Of a stretch of DNA of 64,000 nt, positions 8,211 through 15,840 are shown piece after piece. The translations under genes and the position numbers were made by a program. Origin of the DNA: Nonomuraea muscovyensis. GTDB taxonomy: Bacteria > Actinomycetota > Actinomycetes > Streptosporangiales > Streptosporangiaceae. Each line of letters starts with the position of its first letter. Within the stretch, counting starts at the first letter, position 1. The notes below the pieces were generated by a model, which ran no database searches, had not been told where the DNA came from, and saw nothing but the letters and a program-made list of their open reading frames with translations. The stretch covers positions 868,001 through 932,000 of the forward strand of contig NZ_JACHJB010000004.1 of assembly GCF_014207745.1 (NCBI RefSeq), written 5' to 3'.

Positions 8211-8945
8211 TCAGTCGACGGCGGGCAGGTCGGGGTCGTCGTAGTCGGCGTCGCCGTCCTCGGAGCGCCGCAGCTTGACGTCCTCCACCCACGCGCGGGC
8301 GAACGCCCGCACGCGCGCGGCGCCCGCCCCGTCCAGCCCGCACGCCCGGAAGGCCTCGTCGGGCATCAGCTCGGCGAACTCCAGCCGCATGACCAGCTCG
8401 GGCAGCGCGAAGTCGTCATGGTACGGCCTGGCCAGGGCCTCAAGGTCGCGAAAGGTGCGCGTCTCGCCCGCCCGGACCGCCACGGCGAGGTCACCGGCGA
8501 GCCCCCGGTCGTGCAGCGCCCGCATGGCGAGCCCGACCGCGTCGTCCACGTCGAGCACCCGCAGCCCGCCCCACGTGACGGCCGGCCGTTGCGGCGCCTC
8601 CCGGTGCAGGACTACCTCCCGGCGCTCACCCGTCACCGGCTCGCGCACCGCCAGCCCGGCCACCCTCGGCGCCACCGCACCGAGCGACGCCTCCAGCCCC
8701 GCCTCCAGGAACCCGCGCCACACCGCCTCGGCCACCTCCGCCGCCGACCGGCAGGGGTCGGTGACGAGGTCGATGTCCTCACCCGGCCGGTCGGCCAGGC
8801 CGTGGAGCGCCAGGGCGTGTCCGCCCGCGAGCACCAGCCCGTACCGGCAGGCGACGGGCAGCACGGCGGCCAGCAGCGGGCCGTCCGCTCCCGGCGACGT
8901 CCATCCGTCCGGCGCCCGTCCTGGCGGGATCTCCCCTGGTGACAT
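8211..8945 (-). CDS. Nucleotidyltransferase-fold protein, AbiEii-like
   Basis: 244 residues. The motif 'VLAGGHALALHGLADRPGED' followed by 'IDLVTD' (about residues 37-63) matches the G-G-x-A-(x)-H-G...R-x-(T/E)-x-D-(I/L)-D-(L/F) core of AbiEii/MNT-type nucleotidyltransferases, with the two metal-binding Asp residues present. The rest is helical and includes 'RTFRDLEALARPYHDDFALP'. No AbiEi-type antitoxin is adjacent; the upstream partner is a membrane protein whose stop (TGA) is only three bases from this ATG. Toxin activity is therefore not implied, and a housekeeping or defence role is equally open. Confidence 0.7.
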   Translation of the reverse strand: MSPGEIPPGRAPDGWTSPGADGPLLAAVLPVACRYGLVLAGGHALALHGLADRPGEDIDLVTDPCRSAAEVAEAVWRGFLEAGLEASLGAVAPRVAGLAVREPVTGERREVVLHREAPQRPAVTWGGLRVLDVDDAVGLAMRALHDRGLAGDLAVAVRAGETRTFRDLEALARPYHDDFALPELVMRLEFAELMPDEAFRACGLDGAGAARVRAFARAWVEDVKLRRSEDGDADYDDPDLPAVD

Positions 8946-8948
8946 GGA

Positions 8949-9704
8949 TCAAGTATGCCGACGGGCGCGGCGGGTGGAGGGCAGGTCGTGCCGCCCCGAC
9001 AGGAACTCCTGGAAAGCGATCTTCGCGGCGATCACCGGCCGCCGCCAGCGCTCCTCCCGGTGGATGGCCGTGGCCATCTTGCGCGGCGAGCGCTTGGCGA
9101 AGAACCAGTGGGCCCACGGCGACCCCGGCCGCGCCAGCCGGATCGCGCCCACGACGAGCAGCACCGGCACGAACAGCCCGACCAGCCCCGTCCAGATCTT
9201 GCCCTTGAGCAGGGTGATCACCGCGAGCGCCAGGTTGGCCACGATGAGCGCGGCCGGGTTGACGAGCGTGCCGTAGTCCCAGGTGAGCGGGCGCAGGCCG
9301 ATGAGCAGCAGGCCGGTGACGGCGACCGCGACGAACACGGCGTCGACCGAGGTGCGCCCCTCCTCCTCCCAATAGACGTCGTGCAGGTGCAGGATCAGCG
9401 CGAACTCGTCCAGCACCAGTGCCGAGCCGACCCCGAACACCGAGGCCGCGACGGCGTAGCCGACCTGCGAGGCGGAGGAGACGATTAATCCGGTGACGCC
9501 GCCGACGAGCATGAGCACCACGCCGAAGACGACGTGGTGGATGTGCATCTCGCCGACGTTCACGTTGCGGAACCAGCCGACCTTCGCCCTGATCAGGCGG
9601 ACGTTGATGCGGGTGGCGATGAAGGCCACGATGAGCGCGACGAAGTAGCAGAACAGCGGTAGCCGCCCCGTCGCGATGATGCTCTGCTCGAACCAGTGGG
9701 CCAT
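8949..9704 (-). CDS. Conserved multi-spanning membrane protein with HIHH motif
   Basis: 251 residues with six or seven hydrophobic helices between residues 15 and 190. A striking 'GEMHIHHVVFGVVLMLVGG' segment near residue 50 and 'DEFALILHLHDVYWEEEGR' near 100 place several His/Asp/Glu residues at the membrane face, which could bind metal. The C-terminal 60 residues are basic and cytoplasmic ('FFAKRSPRKMATAIHREERW'). I recognise it only as a conserved actinobacterial integral membrane protein. The spacing TGA-TCC-ATG to the nucleotidyltransferase gene suggests a two-gene operon. Confidence 0.75.
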   Translation of the reverse strand: MAHWFEQSIIATGRLPLFCYFVALIVAFIATRINVRLIRAKVGWFRNVNVGEMHIHHVVFGVVLMLVGGVTGLIVSSASQVGYAVAASVFGVGSALVLDEFALILHLHDVYWEEEGRTSVDAVFVAVAVTGLLLIGLRPLTWDYGTLVNPAALIVANLALAVITLLKGKIWTGLVGLFVPVLLVVGAIRLARPGSPWAHWFFAKRSPRKMATAIHREERWRRPVIAAKIAFQEFLSGRHDLPSTRRARRHT

Positions 9705-9760
9705 GTCTCAGCTCGATGCTACGACCAGGCCGGAGTGACGCGGCCTCCCGGCGGCCCCTG

Positions 9761-9805
9761 TTTCGCCGGCCCCTCGGTGGGCCATAATGACGGAAAGCGC
9801 TTTCC
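9761..9805 (+). promoter_or_regulatory. Promoter with LacI-type operator for the DUF2264 gene
   Basis: CATAAT (9783-9788) is a good -10; the -35 position (TTTCGC, 9761-9766) is weak. The perfect 14-bp palindrome GGAAAGCGCTTTCC (9792-9805) sits over the expected transcription start. Its GAAAGCGCTTTC core is the usual LacI/GalR-family operator with central CG. It argues for sugar-dependent repression and places the true start codon downstream, at 9826. Confidence 0.65.
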
Positions 9806-9825
9806 TAGCTTGGAGTGTGGCCCGC

Positions 9826-11847
9826 ATGTTCCCCTTGCCGCCCGAGGATCGCTCGCTCAGCCCGTACACCGGCTGGACCCGTGCCCACTGGGAGGCCGTC
9901 GCCGACGGGCTGCTGGCGGCCGTCGAGCCGTACCGCTCCCCCGACGGGGCGGAGGTGGACCTGCCGGGCAGGGAGAGCTGGTCGCGCTGCGACGGCATGG
10001 AGGGGTACGCGCGCACATTCCTGCTCGCGGCCTTCCGCGTGGCCGGCGGCGGCGATCCCGGGCTGCTGGCCCCGTACGCGCGGGGCCTGGAGGCGGGGCC
10101 GCGCGTGTGGCAGCCGGTCGGGGACCGCACGCAGTCCATGGTGGAGGCCGCCTCGATCGCGCTGGGCCTCTGGCTGACCCGCCCGTACCTGTGGGACCGG
10201 CTGGAGGAGAAGGTCCAGGCGGAGGCGGCCGGCTACCTGGCCGCCACGCTGCGCCACGAGCCGGCCGACAGCAACTGGGTGATGTTCCCCGCCACTGTGG
10301 GCGGCTTCCTGAACGCCGTGGGGCTGCACACCGGGGAGGCCGGGGCGGCGGTGGAGCGCGGGCTGGCGCGCGTCGAGCCCTGGTACGCGGGCGACGGGTG
10401 GTACTCCGACGGCCCCGGCCGAGCCTTCGACCACTACAACGGCTGGGCCCTGCACCTCTACCCCGCGCTGCTGGCCCACCTGTCGGGCCGGGAGGCCGGC
10501 GTGCACGGCGAGCGGCTGCGGGAGTTCCTGGCAGGATACGCGCTGACGTTCGACGCCGACGGCGGCATGCTGTACCACGGCCGCTCTCTCACCTACCGGT
10601 TCGGCGCCGTGACGTCGCTGTTCGCCGGGGCGCTGCTGGACGCGACCCCGCTCGCGCCGGGGCGGACGCGGCGGATCGCCTCGGGCGTCCTGCGCCGCTT
10701 CCTCGACCGCGGGGCGCTGTCGCCGGACGGCCTGCTCACCCTCGGCTGGTACGGCCCGTACGAGCCCACGCTGCAGCCCTACTCCGGCTGGGCGTCGCCG
10801 TACTGGGCCTCGAAGGCGTTCCTCGGCCTGCTGCTGCCGCCGGACCACCCGGTGTGGACCGCGCCCGAGGAGCCGGGGCCGTCGGGGACCGCCGCCCTGC
10901 CCGGCCCCGGCTTCCTGGTGCAGAACTCGGGCGGCATCGCCCGGGTGCTCAACCACGGCAGCGAGAAGTACGCCGACGACCCCCTCTACGACCGCTACGC
11001 CTACTCCACGCGTACCGCCCCCACCACGCCGGGCGCCGTCCCGGACAACCACTTCGGCCTGGTGTCCGAGGACGGCACTCTCGCCGCGCGCGGCCCGCTC
11101 ACCCCCGCGGGCGCGGGGACGCTCGGCGACACCGCCTGGGCGGCCTCCCGCAGCGCGGGCGTCGAGAGCGTGAGCGTGGTGCGCGGCCCCGTCGAGGTGC
11201 GGATCCATCGGGTCGCGCCGGGCTCGCGCGTCCGCCAGACGGGCTGGGCCCTCCACCACGCCACCGCCACACCCGCTCCCCCAGCCACACCCACCCTGCC
11301 CACCACACCCGCCGCGCCCACCGCAGCCGAGATCGCCACACCCGCCACAGGCGCCGGCGCCACACCTACCGTGCCCGCCACATCCGAGATGACCGCAGCC
11401 GCCGCAGCCGCGCCCGGCGGCGGCCCCGCCGTCGTCCTGCGTTCCCCGGACGGGCTGGGCACGCTGCTCGCGGGCCTGCACGGTTACGAGCGGGCGGAGG
11501 CTGTCGAGGCCCCGGACGGGACCGCCTTCGGTGCCCCGGCCCTGGTGCCCGCGCTGGACGGCGTCGCGGAGGACGGCTGGGCCGTCGCCGTGGCCGTCCT
11601 CGCGGGCGAGGACGAACCGGCCGTCCTGTCCGGCGCGGACTGTCCCGACGGGCGTCCCGACGGGCGTCTCAACGGGCGGGCCGACGAGCGGGCGGACGGG
11701 CGGGCCGACGGGCGGGCCGGCGCGGGCGTGCCCGGCACCGGCGCAGCGGGCCTGCCCACGGTGCGGGCGGACGGCGGGCAGGTGGTGGTGACCTGGCCGG
11801 GCGGCACGGCACACGCTTTCACCCCGGACGGCCCCGTCACCACCTGA
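9826..11847 (+). CDS. DUF2264 domain-containing protein, probable glycan-active enzyme
   Basis: 673 residues. The N-terminal 370 or so residues have the DUF2264 character: Trp/Tyr/Asp-rich helical repeats such as 'GRESWSRCDGMEGYARTFLL', 'YAGDGWYSDGPGRAFDHYNG' and 'LGWYGPYEPTLQPYSGWASP', which resemble alpha/alpha-barrel glycan enzymes. The C-terminal part should be a beta-sandwich, but it carries a Pro/Thr/Ala stretch (about 484-531) and a 'RADGR' repeat (about 605-632). ATG 9826 is chosen because GGAG lies 10 bases upstream and a LacI-type operator covers the region before it; an ATG at 9787 lies inside the promoter. No signal peptide is seen, so it likely acts on imported oligosaccharides. 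The reaction is unknown. Confidence 0.82.
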   Translation: MFPLPPEDRSLSPYTGWTRAHWEAVADGLLAAVEPYRSPDGAEVDLPGRESWSRCDGMEGYARTFLLAAFRVAGGGDPGLLAPYARGLEAGPRVWQPVGDRTQSMVEAASIALGLWLTRPYLWDRLEEKVQAEAAGYLAATLRHEPADSNWVMFPATVGGFLNAVGLHTGEAGAAVERGLARVEPWYAGDGWYSDGPGRAFDHYNGWALHLYPALLAHLSGREAGVHGERLREFLAGYALTFDADGGMLYHGRSLTYRFGAVTSLFAGALLDATPLAPGRTRRIASGVLRRFLDRGALSPDGLLTLGWYGPYEPTLQPYSGWASPYWASKAFLGLLLPPDHPVWTAPEEPGPSGTAALPGPGFLVQNSGGIARVLNHGSEKYADDPLYDRYAYSTRTAPTTPGAVPDNHFGLVSEDGTLAARGPLTPAGAGTLGDTAWAASRSAGVESVSVVRGPVEVRIHRVAPGSRVRQTGWALHHATATPAPPATPTLPTTPAAPTAAEIATPATGAGATPTVPATSEMTAAAAAAPGGGPAVVLRSPDGLGTLLAGLHGYERAEAVEAPDGTAFGAPALVPALDGVAEDGWAVAVAVLAGEDEPAVLSGADCPDGRPDGRLNGRADERADGRADGRAGAGVPGTGAAGLPTVRADGGQVVVTWPGGTAHAFTPDGPVTT

Positions 11848-11921
11848 CCCACGCGGCCCCGTCACCACCTGACCCACGCGGCCCCGTCACCACCTGACCC
11901 GCACGGCCCCGTCACCACCTG
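11831..11921. repeat. 25-bp tandem repeat spanning the DUF2264 stop codon
   Basis: Three full copies and one 16-bp partial copy of a 25-bp unit starting GCCCCGTCACCACCTGACCC: 11831-11855, 11856-11880, 11881-11905, 11906-11921. The first copy contains the last codons and TGA of the DUF2264 gene, so the gene's 3' end has been tandemly duplicated into the intergenic space. The units are identical or differ at two positions, which suggests recent slippage. Confidence 0.85.
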
Positions 11922-11953
11922 CGGACAGCCGGCCGGGCCGCCAGCCGAGGTCG

Positions 11954-12745
11954 CTAGCCGAGGAAGGCGCGCAGGAGCGCGGCCGTGCCCTCCAGGTGCT
12001 CGGCCACGGCGCGGCGGGCCGCCTCCGGGTCGCCCGCCAGGATGGCCGCCACGATGGCCTGGTGCTGGCTGGCGGCGTGATCGAGGTTCACCTGCAGCAT
12101 GGGGATGGCGTTCAGCAGGTCGCTGACCCGCAGCCGGGCGTCGGCGCAGGCCGAGGCCAGCAGCGAGGAGCCCGTCAGCTCGGCGATGGACAGGTGGAAG
12201 GCCGTGTCGAGGCGGCGGTAGTCCTCGACACGGGCCTCCTCCAGGTCCATCAGCCGGCCGCGCAACAGCGCCCGCTGCTCGGCGGTGAGCGTGGTGGCGG
12301 CCAGCGCCTGGGCCGCGCCGCACTCCACGGCCATCCGGAACGTCAGCGCGTCGTTGAGGTCGGCGGTGCCCATGTCGGTCACCACCTTGCGCAGCACGCC
12401 GGTGCCGGGCGCGGGCGGGGTGTAGGTGACGAACGCGCCGCCGTAGCGGCCCCGCCGTACGTCGAGGTAGCCCGCGTCCTGCAGGGCTCGGATGGCCTCG
12501 CGCAGGGTGACGCGGCTGATGCCGAGCCGGACGGCGAGCTCCCGCTCCGGCGGGAGCTTCTCGCCCGGCGCCACGGCGCCCAGCTTGATCACCTGCAGGA
12601 GGCGTTCGACGGTCTCCTCGAAGGCGTTGCCGGCCCGCACGGGGCGCAGCACCGTCAACGGGCCCAGGCCCGTCAGGGGGCGCCGGCCGTCGCCTCCTGG
12701 CGTGTCCGGCCGTGCCCCCCGCTCCTGCCGCGCTGGCTGCTCCAC
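11954..12745 (-). CDS. FadR/GntR family transcriptional regulator
   Basis: 263 residues. After a disordered 35-residue leader, the GntR winged helix spans about 38-105 ('GEKLPPERELAVRLGISRVT', 'LREAIRALQDAGYLDVRRGR'). The FCD effector domain (about 130-260) keeps the metal-binding set Asp ('RRLDTAFH'), His ('DTAFHLSI') and later His residues ('SQHQAIV', 'AEHLEG'). GTG 12745 has AGAGG 5 bases upstream. It follows the permease in the same direction with a 59-base gap and is the obvious regulator of the amine-utilisation genes; a FadR-type site lies at 14305-14313. Confidence 0.9.
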   Translation of the reverse strand: MEQPARQERGARPDTPGGDGRRPLTGLGPLTVLRPVRAGNAFEETVERLLQVIKLGAVAPGEKLPPERELAVRLGISRVTLREAIRALQDAGYLDVRRGRYGGAFVTYTPPAPGTGVLRKVVTDMGTADLNDALTFRMAVECGAAQALAATTLTAEQRALLRGRLMDLEEARVEDYRRLDTAFHLSIAELTGSSLLASACADARLRVSDLLNAIPMLQVNLDHAASQHQAIVAAILAGDPEAARRAVAEHLEGTAALLRAFLG

Positions 12746-12755
12746 GTCATCCTCT

Positions 12756-12789
12756 GGGTCGGGTCACTGGTGCCGTCACTGGCCGACCC
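12756..12789. terminator. Hairpin between the permease and FadR genes
   Basis: GGGTCGG (12756-12762) and CCGACCC (12783-12789) form a 7-bp stem around a 20-base loop that contains GTCACTGG twice. It lies in the 59-base gap downstream of the permease and upstream of the regulator (both minus strand). It could attenuate read-through, or be an autoregulatory site. Confidence 0.4.
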
Positions 12790-12804
12790 TAACCCGAACG
12801 CGCG

Positions 12805-14253
12805 TCAGGCCAACTCGGACTCGGCCCGCTCGATCGCCTCGAACTCCTCCTCCGGGGCGTTGGCGACCAGGCGGTGCCGGCTGTAGAACCAGAAGTACGC
12901 CAGGTGGGCGACGAAGATGCCCGCCACCCACAGCGCGGCGACGACGTCGACCAGGAAGACCGCGACGACCGCGGCCAGGGCCAGCACCAGCGCGATGCCG
13001 GTGGTGACGACGCCGCCCGGTGTCCGGTACGGCCGCTCCAGGTTCGGCTCGCGCCTGCGGAGCACGATGTGCGACAGCATCATCAGCACGTACGAGATCG
13101 TCGCCCCGAAGACCGCGATCTGGATCATGAGGTCGCCCGCCCGGGTGATCGCCGCGAGCAGGAAGCCGACCGTGCCGGGCACGATCAGCGCCAGGTACGG
13201 CGTGCGCCGCTTGCCGGTGACCGAGAGCCACCGGGGCAGGTAGCCGGCCCGCGACAAGGCGAAGAGCTGCCGCGAGTAGGCGTAGATGATCGAGAAGAAG
13301 CTGGCGACCAGGCCGGCCAGGCCGACGTAGTTGACGAAGTCGGCGAGGAAGTTGTCGCCCCCGTAGGCGATCCTGACGGCGTCGGGCAGCGGGCTGTCGC
13401 TGGTGGAGATGGCCTTGGAGCCACCGCCGCCGGGCACGAGCAGCAGCATCAACGCCGCCGTCACCAGCAGCACCATCATGCCGACGATGATGCCCCTGGG
13501 CATGTCGCGCCTGGGGTCGCGGGCCTCCTCGGCCGCCAGCGGCACGCCCTCGATGGCCAGGAAGAACCAGATGGCGTAGACGATCGCGGCCCAGACGCCG
13601 ACGGCGCCGAACGGCAGGAACGTGCTGGCCCCGGGCGCGTCGGTGGGCGCGATGTCGAACAGCCGGGCCGCGTCGAACTTGGGGATCATCCCGACCGTGA
13701 ACGCGACCAGCGCCACGAGCGCGATGCCGGTGATCACGAACATCACCTTGAGCGCCTCGCCGACGCCCCACAGGTGCAGGCCGACGAAGATGATGTAGGC
13801 CACCAGGTAGACCGGCCAGGCGTTGGTGAGCCCGAACAGGCCGAGCGCCTCGACGTAGCCCCCGATGAACACGGCGATCGCGGCGGGCGCCACGGCGTAC
13901 TCGATGAGGATGGCCACCCCGGTGGCGAAGCCGCCGAGCGGGCCGAGGGCGCGGCGGGCGAAACCGTAGCCGGCTCCGGCGACCGGGATGCTGGACGACA
14001 TCTCCGCCAGCCCCAGCACCATGCAGGTGTACATGATCGCCATCAGGACGGTGGCGATCAGCAGGCCGCCCCAGCCGCCCTGTTCCAGGCCGAAGTTCCA
14101 GCCCGCGAAGTCCCCCGAGATGACGTAGGCCACGCCGAGCCCCGCGAGCAGCACCCACCCCGCTGCGCCCTTCTGGAGCTTGCGCTTTTCCAGATAGTCG
14201 GCTGACACCTTCTCGTAGTCGACCCCATGGATGTGTCGTTTGCTGTGCACCAC
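12805..14253 (-). CDS. APC family permease, ethanolamine permease type
   Basis: 482 residues with about 12 membrane helices. The start of the core, 'SGDFAGWNFGLEQGGWGGLL', the following 'GLAEMSSSIPVAGAGYGFAR' and 'EYAVAPAAIAVFIGGYVEAL' are characteristic of the ethanolamine permease branch of the amino acid-polyamine-organocation family. It would take up ethanolamine or a related small amine for the ligase encoded divergently. GTG 14253 has GGAGGTGG seven bases upstream. Substrate preference is inferred from family motifs and context. Confidence 0.85.
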   Translation of the reverse strand: MVHSKRHIHGVDYEKVSADYLEKRKLQKGAAGWVLLAGLGVAYVISGDFAGWNFGLEQGGWGGLLIATVLMAIMYTCMVLGLAEMSSSIPVAGAGYGFARRALGPLGGFATGVAILIEYAVAPAAIAVFIGGYVEALGLFGLTNAWPVYLVAYIIFVGLHLWGVGEALKVMFVITGIALVALVAFTVGMIPKFDAARLFDIAPTDAPGASTFLPFGAVGVWAAIVYAIWFFLAIEGVPLAAEEARDPRRDMPRGIIVGMMVLLVTAALMLLLVPGGGGSKAISTSDSPLPDAVRIAYGGDNFLADFVNYVGLAGLVASFFSIIYAYSRQLFALSRAGYLPRWLSVTGKRRTPYLALIVPGTVGFLLAAITRAGDLMIQIAVFGATISYVLMMLSHIVLRRREPNLERPYRTPGGVVTTGIALVLALAAVVAVFLVDVVAALWVAGIFVAHLAYFWFYSRHRLVANAPEEEFEAIERAESELA

Positions 14254-14304
14254 GGTTCTGCCACCTCCGGCGCGGGCCGGGCCGCTGCCCGTTCAATGGG
14301 CTAC

Positions 14305-14313
14305 GGTCGGACC
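14305..14313. promoter_or_regulatory. FadR-type operator candidate in the divergent region
   Basis: GGTCGGACC (14305-14313) is the GGTC-N-GACC palindrome seen in FadR-subfamily GntR operators; the flanks extend it on the minus strand as TTGGTCCGACCGTA. It lies 52 bases before the permease GTG and about 95 before the -35 of the ligase promoter, where the FadR regulator encoded at 11954-12745 could control both directions. Confidence 0.55.
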
Positions 14314-14407
14314 AATAGCTCTTTGCGGTGATGTTTCGCTTCTCCGGCCCGCCCGTCAAGCCCCAGACTGTGACGATCAGGTAAAAAGCACCCTTCGAGG
14401 CAGGGGA

Positions 14408-14461
14408 TTGACAGCGGCCACCGCACAGTGTTTGCATGCCTTCAATGGTCTGTTTCCAGAC
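14408..14461 (+). promoter_or_regulatory. Promoter for the ligase operon
   Basis: TTGACA (14408-14413), an 18-base spacer and TTGCAT (14432-14437). Downstream is GTCTG-TTTC-CAGAC (14448-14461), an inverted repeat in the likely 5' untranslated region, which may be a second regulatory site. The ligase GTG follows at 14482 with GGAAGGGA as ribosome site. Confidence 0.5.
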
Positions 14462-14481
14462 TTTTCGCGGAAGGGACGCCC

Positions 14482-15831
14482 GTGAGCCTGACAGTCGAGG
14501 AACTGAGGTCCGACATCGAGGCCGGCCGGATCGACACGGTCCTGCTGGCGCTGTGCGACATGCAGGGCCGGCTGCAGGGCAAGCGGCTCTCAGCCCGCTT
14601 CTTCCTCGACGAGGTGCTCCACCACGGCTCCGAGGGCTGCAACTACCTGCTCGCCGTGGACGTCGACATGAACACCGTCGAGGGCTACGCCATGTCGTCG
14701 TGGGAGCGCGGCTACGGCGACTTCGTGATGAAGCCCGACCTGTCGACCCTGCGCAAAGTGCCCTGGCAGGAGGGCACCGCCATGCTCATGGCCGACCTGA
14801 CCTGGGTGGACGGCGCAGAGGTCGCCGCCTCCCCGCGGCAGATCCTGCGCCGCCAGCTCGCCCGGCTGGCCGAGCGCGGCCTGGCCGCCTACGTCGGCAC
14901 CGAGCTGGAGTTCGTCGTCTACGACGACAGCTACGAGGACGCCTGGAAGCGCGGCTACCGCGACCTGACCCCCGCCAACCTCTACAACGTCGACTACTCC
15001 CTGCTCGGCACGGCCCGCATCGAGCCGCTGCTGCGCCGCATCCGCCTCGAGATGGAGGGCGCCGGCCTGTACGTCGAGTCGGCCAAGGGCGAGTGCAACC
15101 TCGGCCAGCACGAGATCGCCTTCCGCTACGACGAGGCGCTGAAGACGTGCGACAACCACGTCGTCTACAAGAACGGCGCCAAGGAGATCGCCGCCCAGGA
15201 GGGCAAGTCGATCACCTTCATGGCCAAGCCCAACCAGCGGGAGGGCAACTCCTGCCACATCCACATCTCGCTGCGCGGCCTCGACGGCGAGCCCGTGATG
15301 GCCGGCGACGGGCCGCACGGGCTGTCGGAGCTGGGCGCCCGCTTCATCGCCGGACAGCTCGCCTGCATGCGCGAGCTGACCCTGCTGTACGCGCCCAACA
15401 TCAACTCCTACAAGCGCTACGTCCCGGGCAGCTTCGCCCCCACCGCGGTCAAGTGGGGCGTGGACAACCGCACCTGCTCGCTTCGCCTGGTGGGCCACGG
15501 GGAGTCGCTGCGGATCGAGAACAGGGTGCCGGGCGGCGACGTCAACCCGTACCTGGCGGTGTCGGCGCTGGTGGCGGCGGGACTGCGCGGCATCGACGAG
15601 GAGCTGGCGCTGGAGGAGGCGTTCACCGGCAACGCCTACACCTCGGGCGCCGAGACCGTGCCGCACACGCTGCGTGACGCGCTGGAGCTGTTCGAGCGCT
15701 CGAAGCTGGCCCGCGCGACGTTCGGCGACGACGTGGTCGAGCACTACGCCAACAACGCCCGTGTCGAGCTGACGGCCTTCGACGCGGCGGTGACCGACTG
15801 GGAGCTGTTCCGCAGCTTCGAACGGATGTGA
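14482..15831 (+). CDS. Glutamine synthetase family protein, probable gamma-glutamyl-amine ligase (GlnA4-like)
   Basis: 449 residues with the GS beta-grasp domain (about 1-105) and catalytic barrel. Visible active-site elements are 'GTELEFVVYD' (metal Glu), 'KGECNLGQHEIAFRY' (metal Glu residues), 'SCHIHISL' (His), 'NSYKRYVPGSFAPTAVKWGV' and 'RIENRVPGGDVNPYLAVSAL'. The tyrosine-adenylylation loop of GlnA1 is absent. With the ethanolamine-type permease, aldehyde dehydrogenase and class-I amidotransferase neighbours it fits the gamma-glutamyl-ethanolamide/polyamine ligases (GlnA4/GlnA3, PuuA) rather than ammonia-assimilating GS. GTG 14482 is chosen from the upstream GGAAGGGA. The amine substrate is inferred. 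Confidence 0.87.
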   Translation: MSLTVEELRSDIEAGRIDTVLLALCDMQGRLQGKRLSARFFLDEVLHHGSEGCNYLLAVDVDMNTVEGYAMSSWERGYGDFVMKPDLSTLRKVPWQEGTAMLMADLTWVDGAEVAASPRQILRRQLARLAERGLAAYVGTELEFVVYDDSYEDAWKRGYRDLTPANLYNVDYSLLGTARIEPLLRRIRLEMEGAGLYVESAKGECNLGQHEIAFRYDEALKTCDNHVVYKNGAKEIAAQEGKSITFMAKPNQREGNSCHIHISLRGLDGEPVMAGDGPHGLSELGARFIAGQLACMRELTLLYAPNINSYKRYVPGSFAPTAVKWGVDNRTCSLRLVGHGESLRIENRVPGGDVNPYLAVSALVAAGLRGIDEELALEEAFTGNAYTSGAETVPHTLRDALELFERSKLARATFGDDVVEHYANNARVELTAFDAAVTDWELFRSFERM

Positions 15832-15840
15832 CGGAAGGGC

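Noticed and set aside
8211..8945. AbiE-type toxin-antitoxin system
   Set aside because: Only the transferase-like half is present; the neighbour is a membrane protein, not a winged-helix antitoxin.
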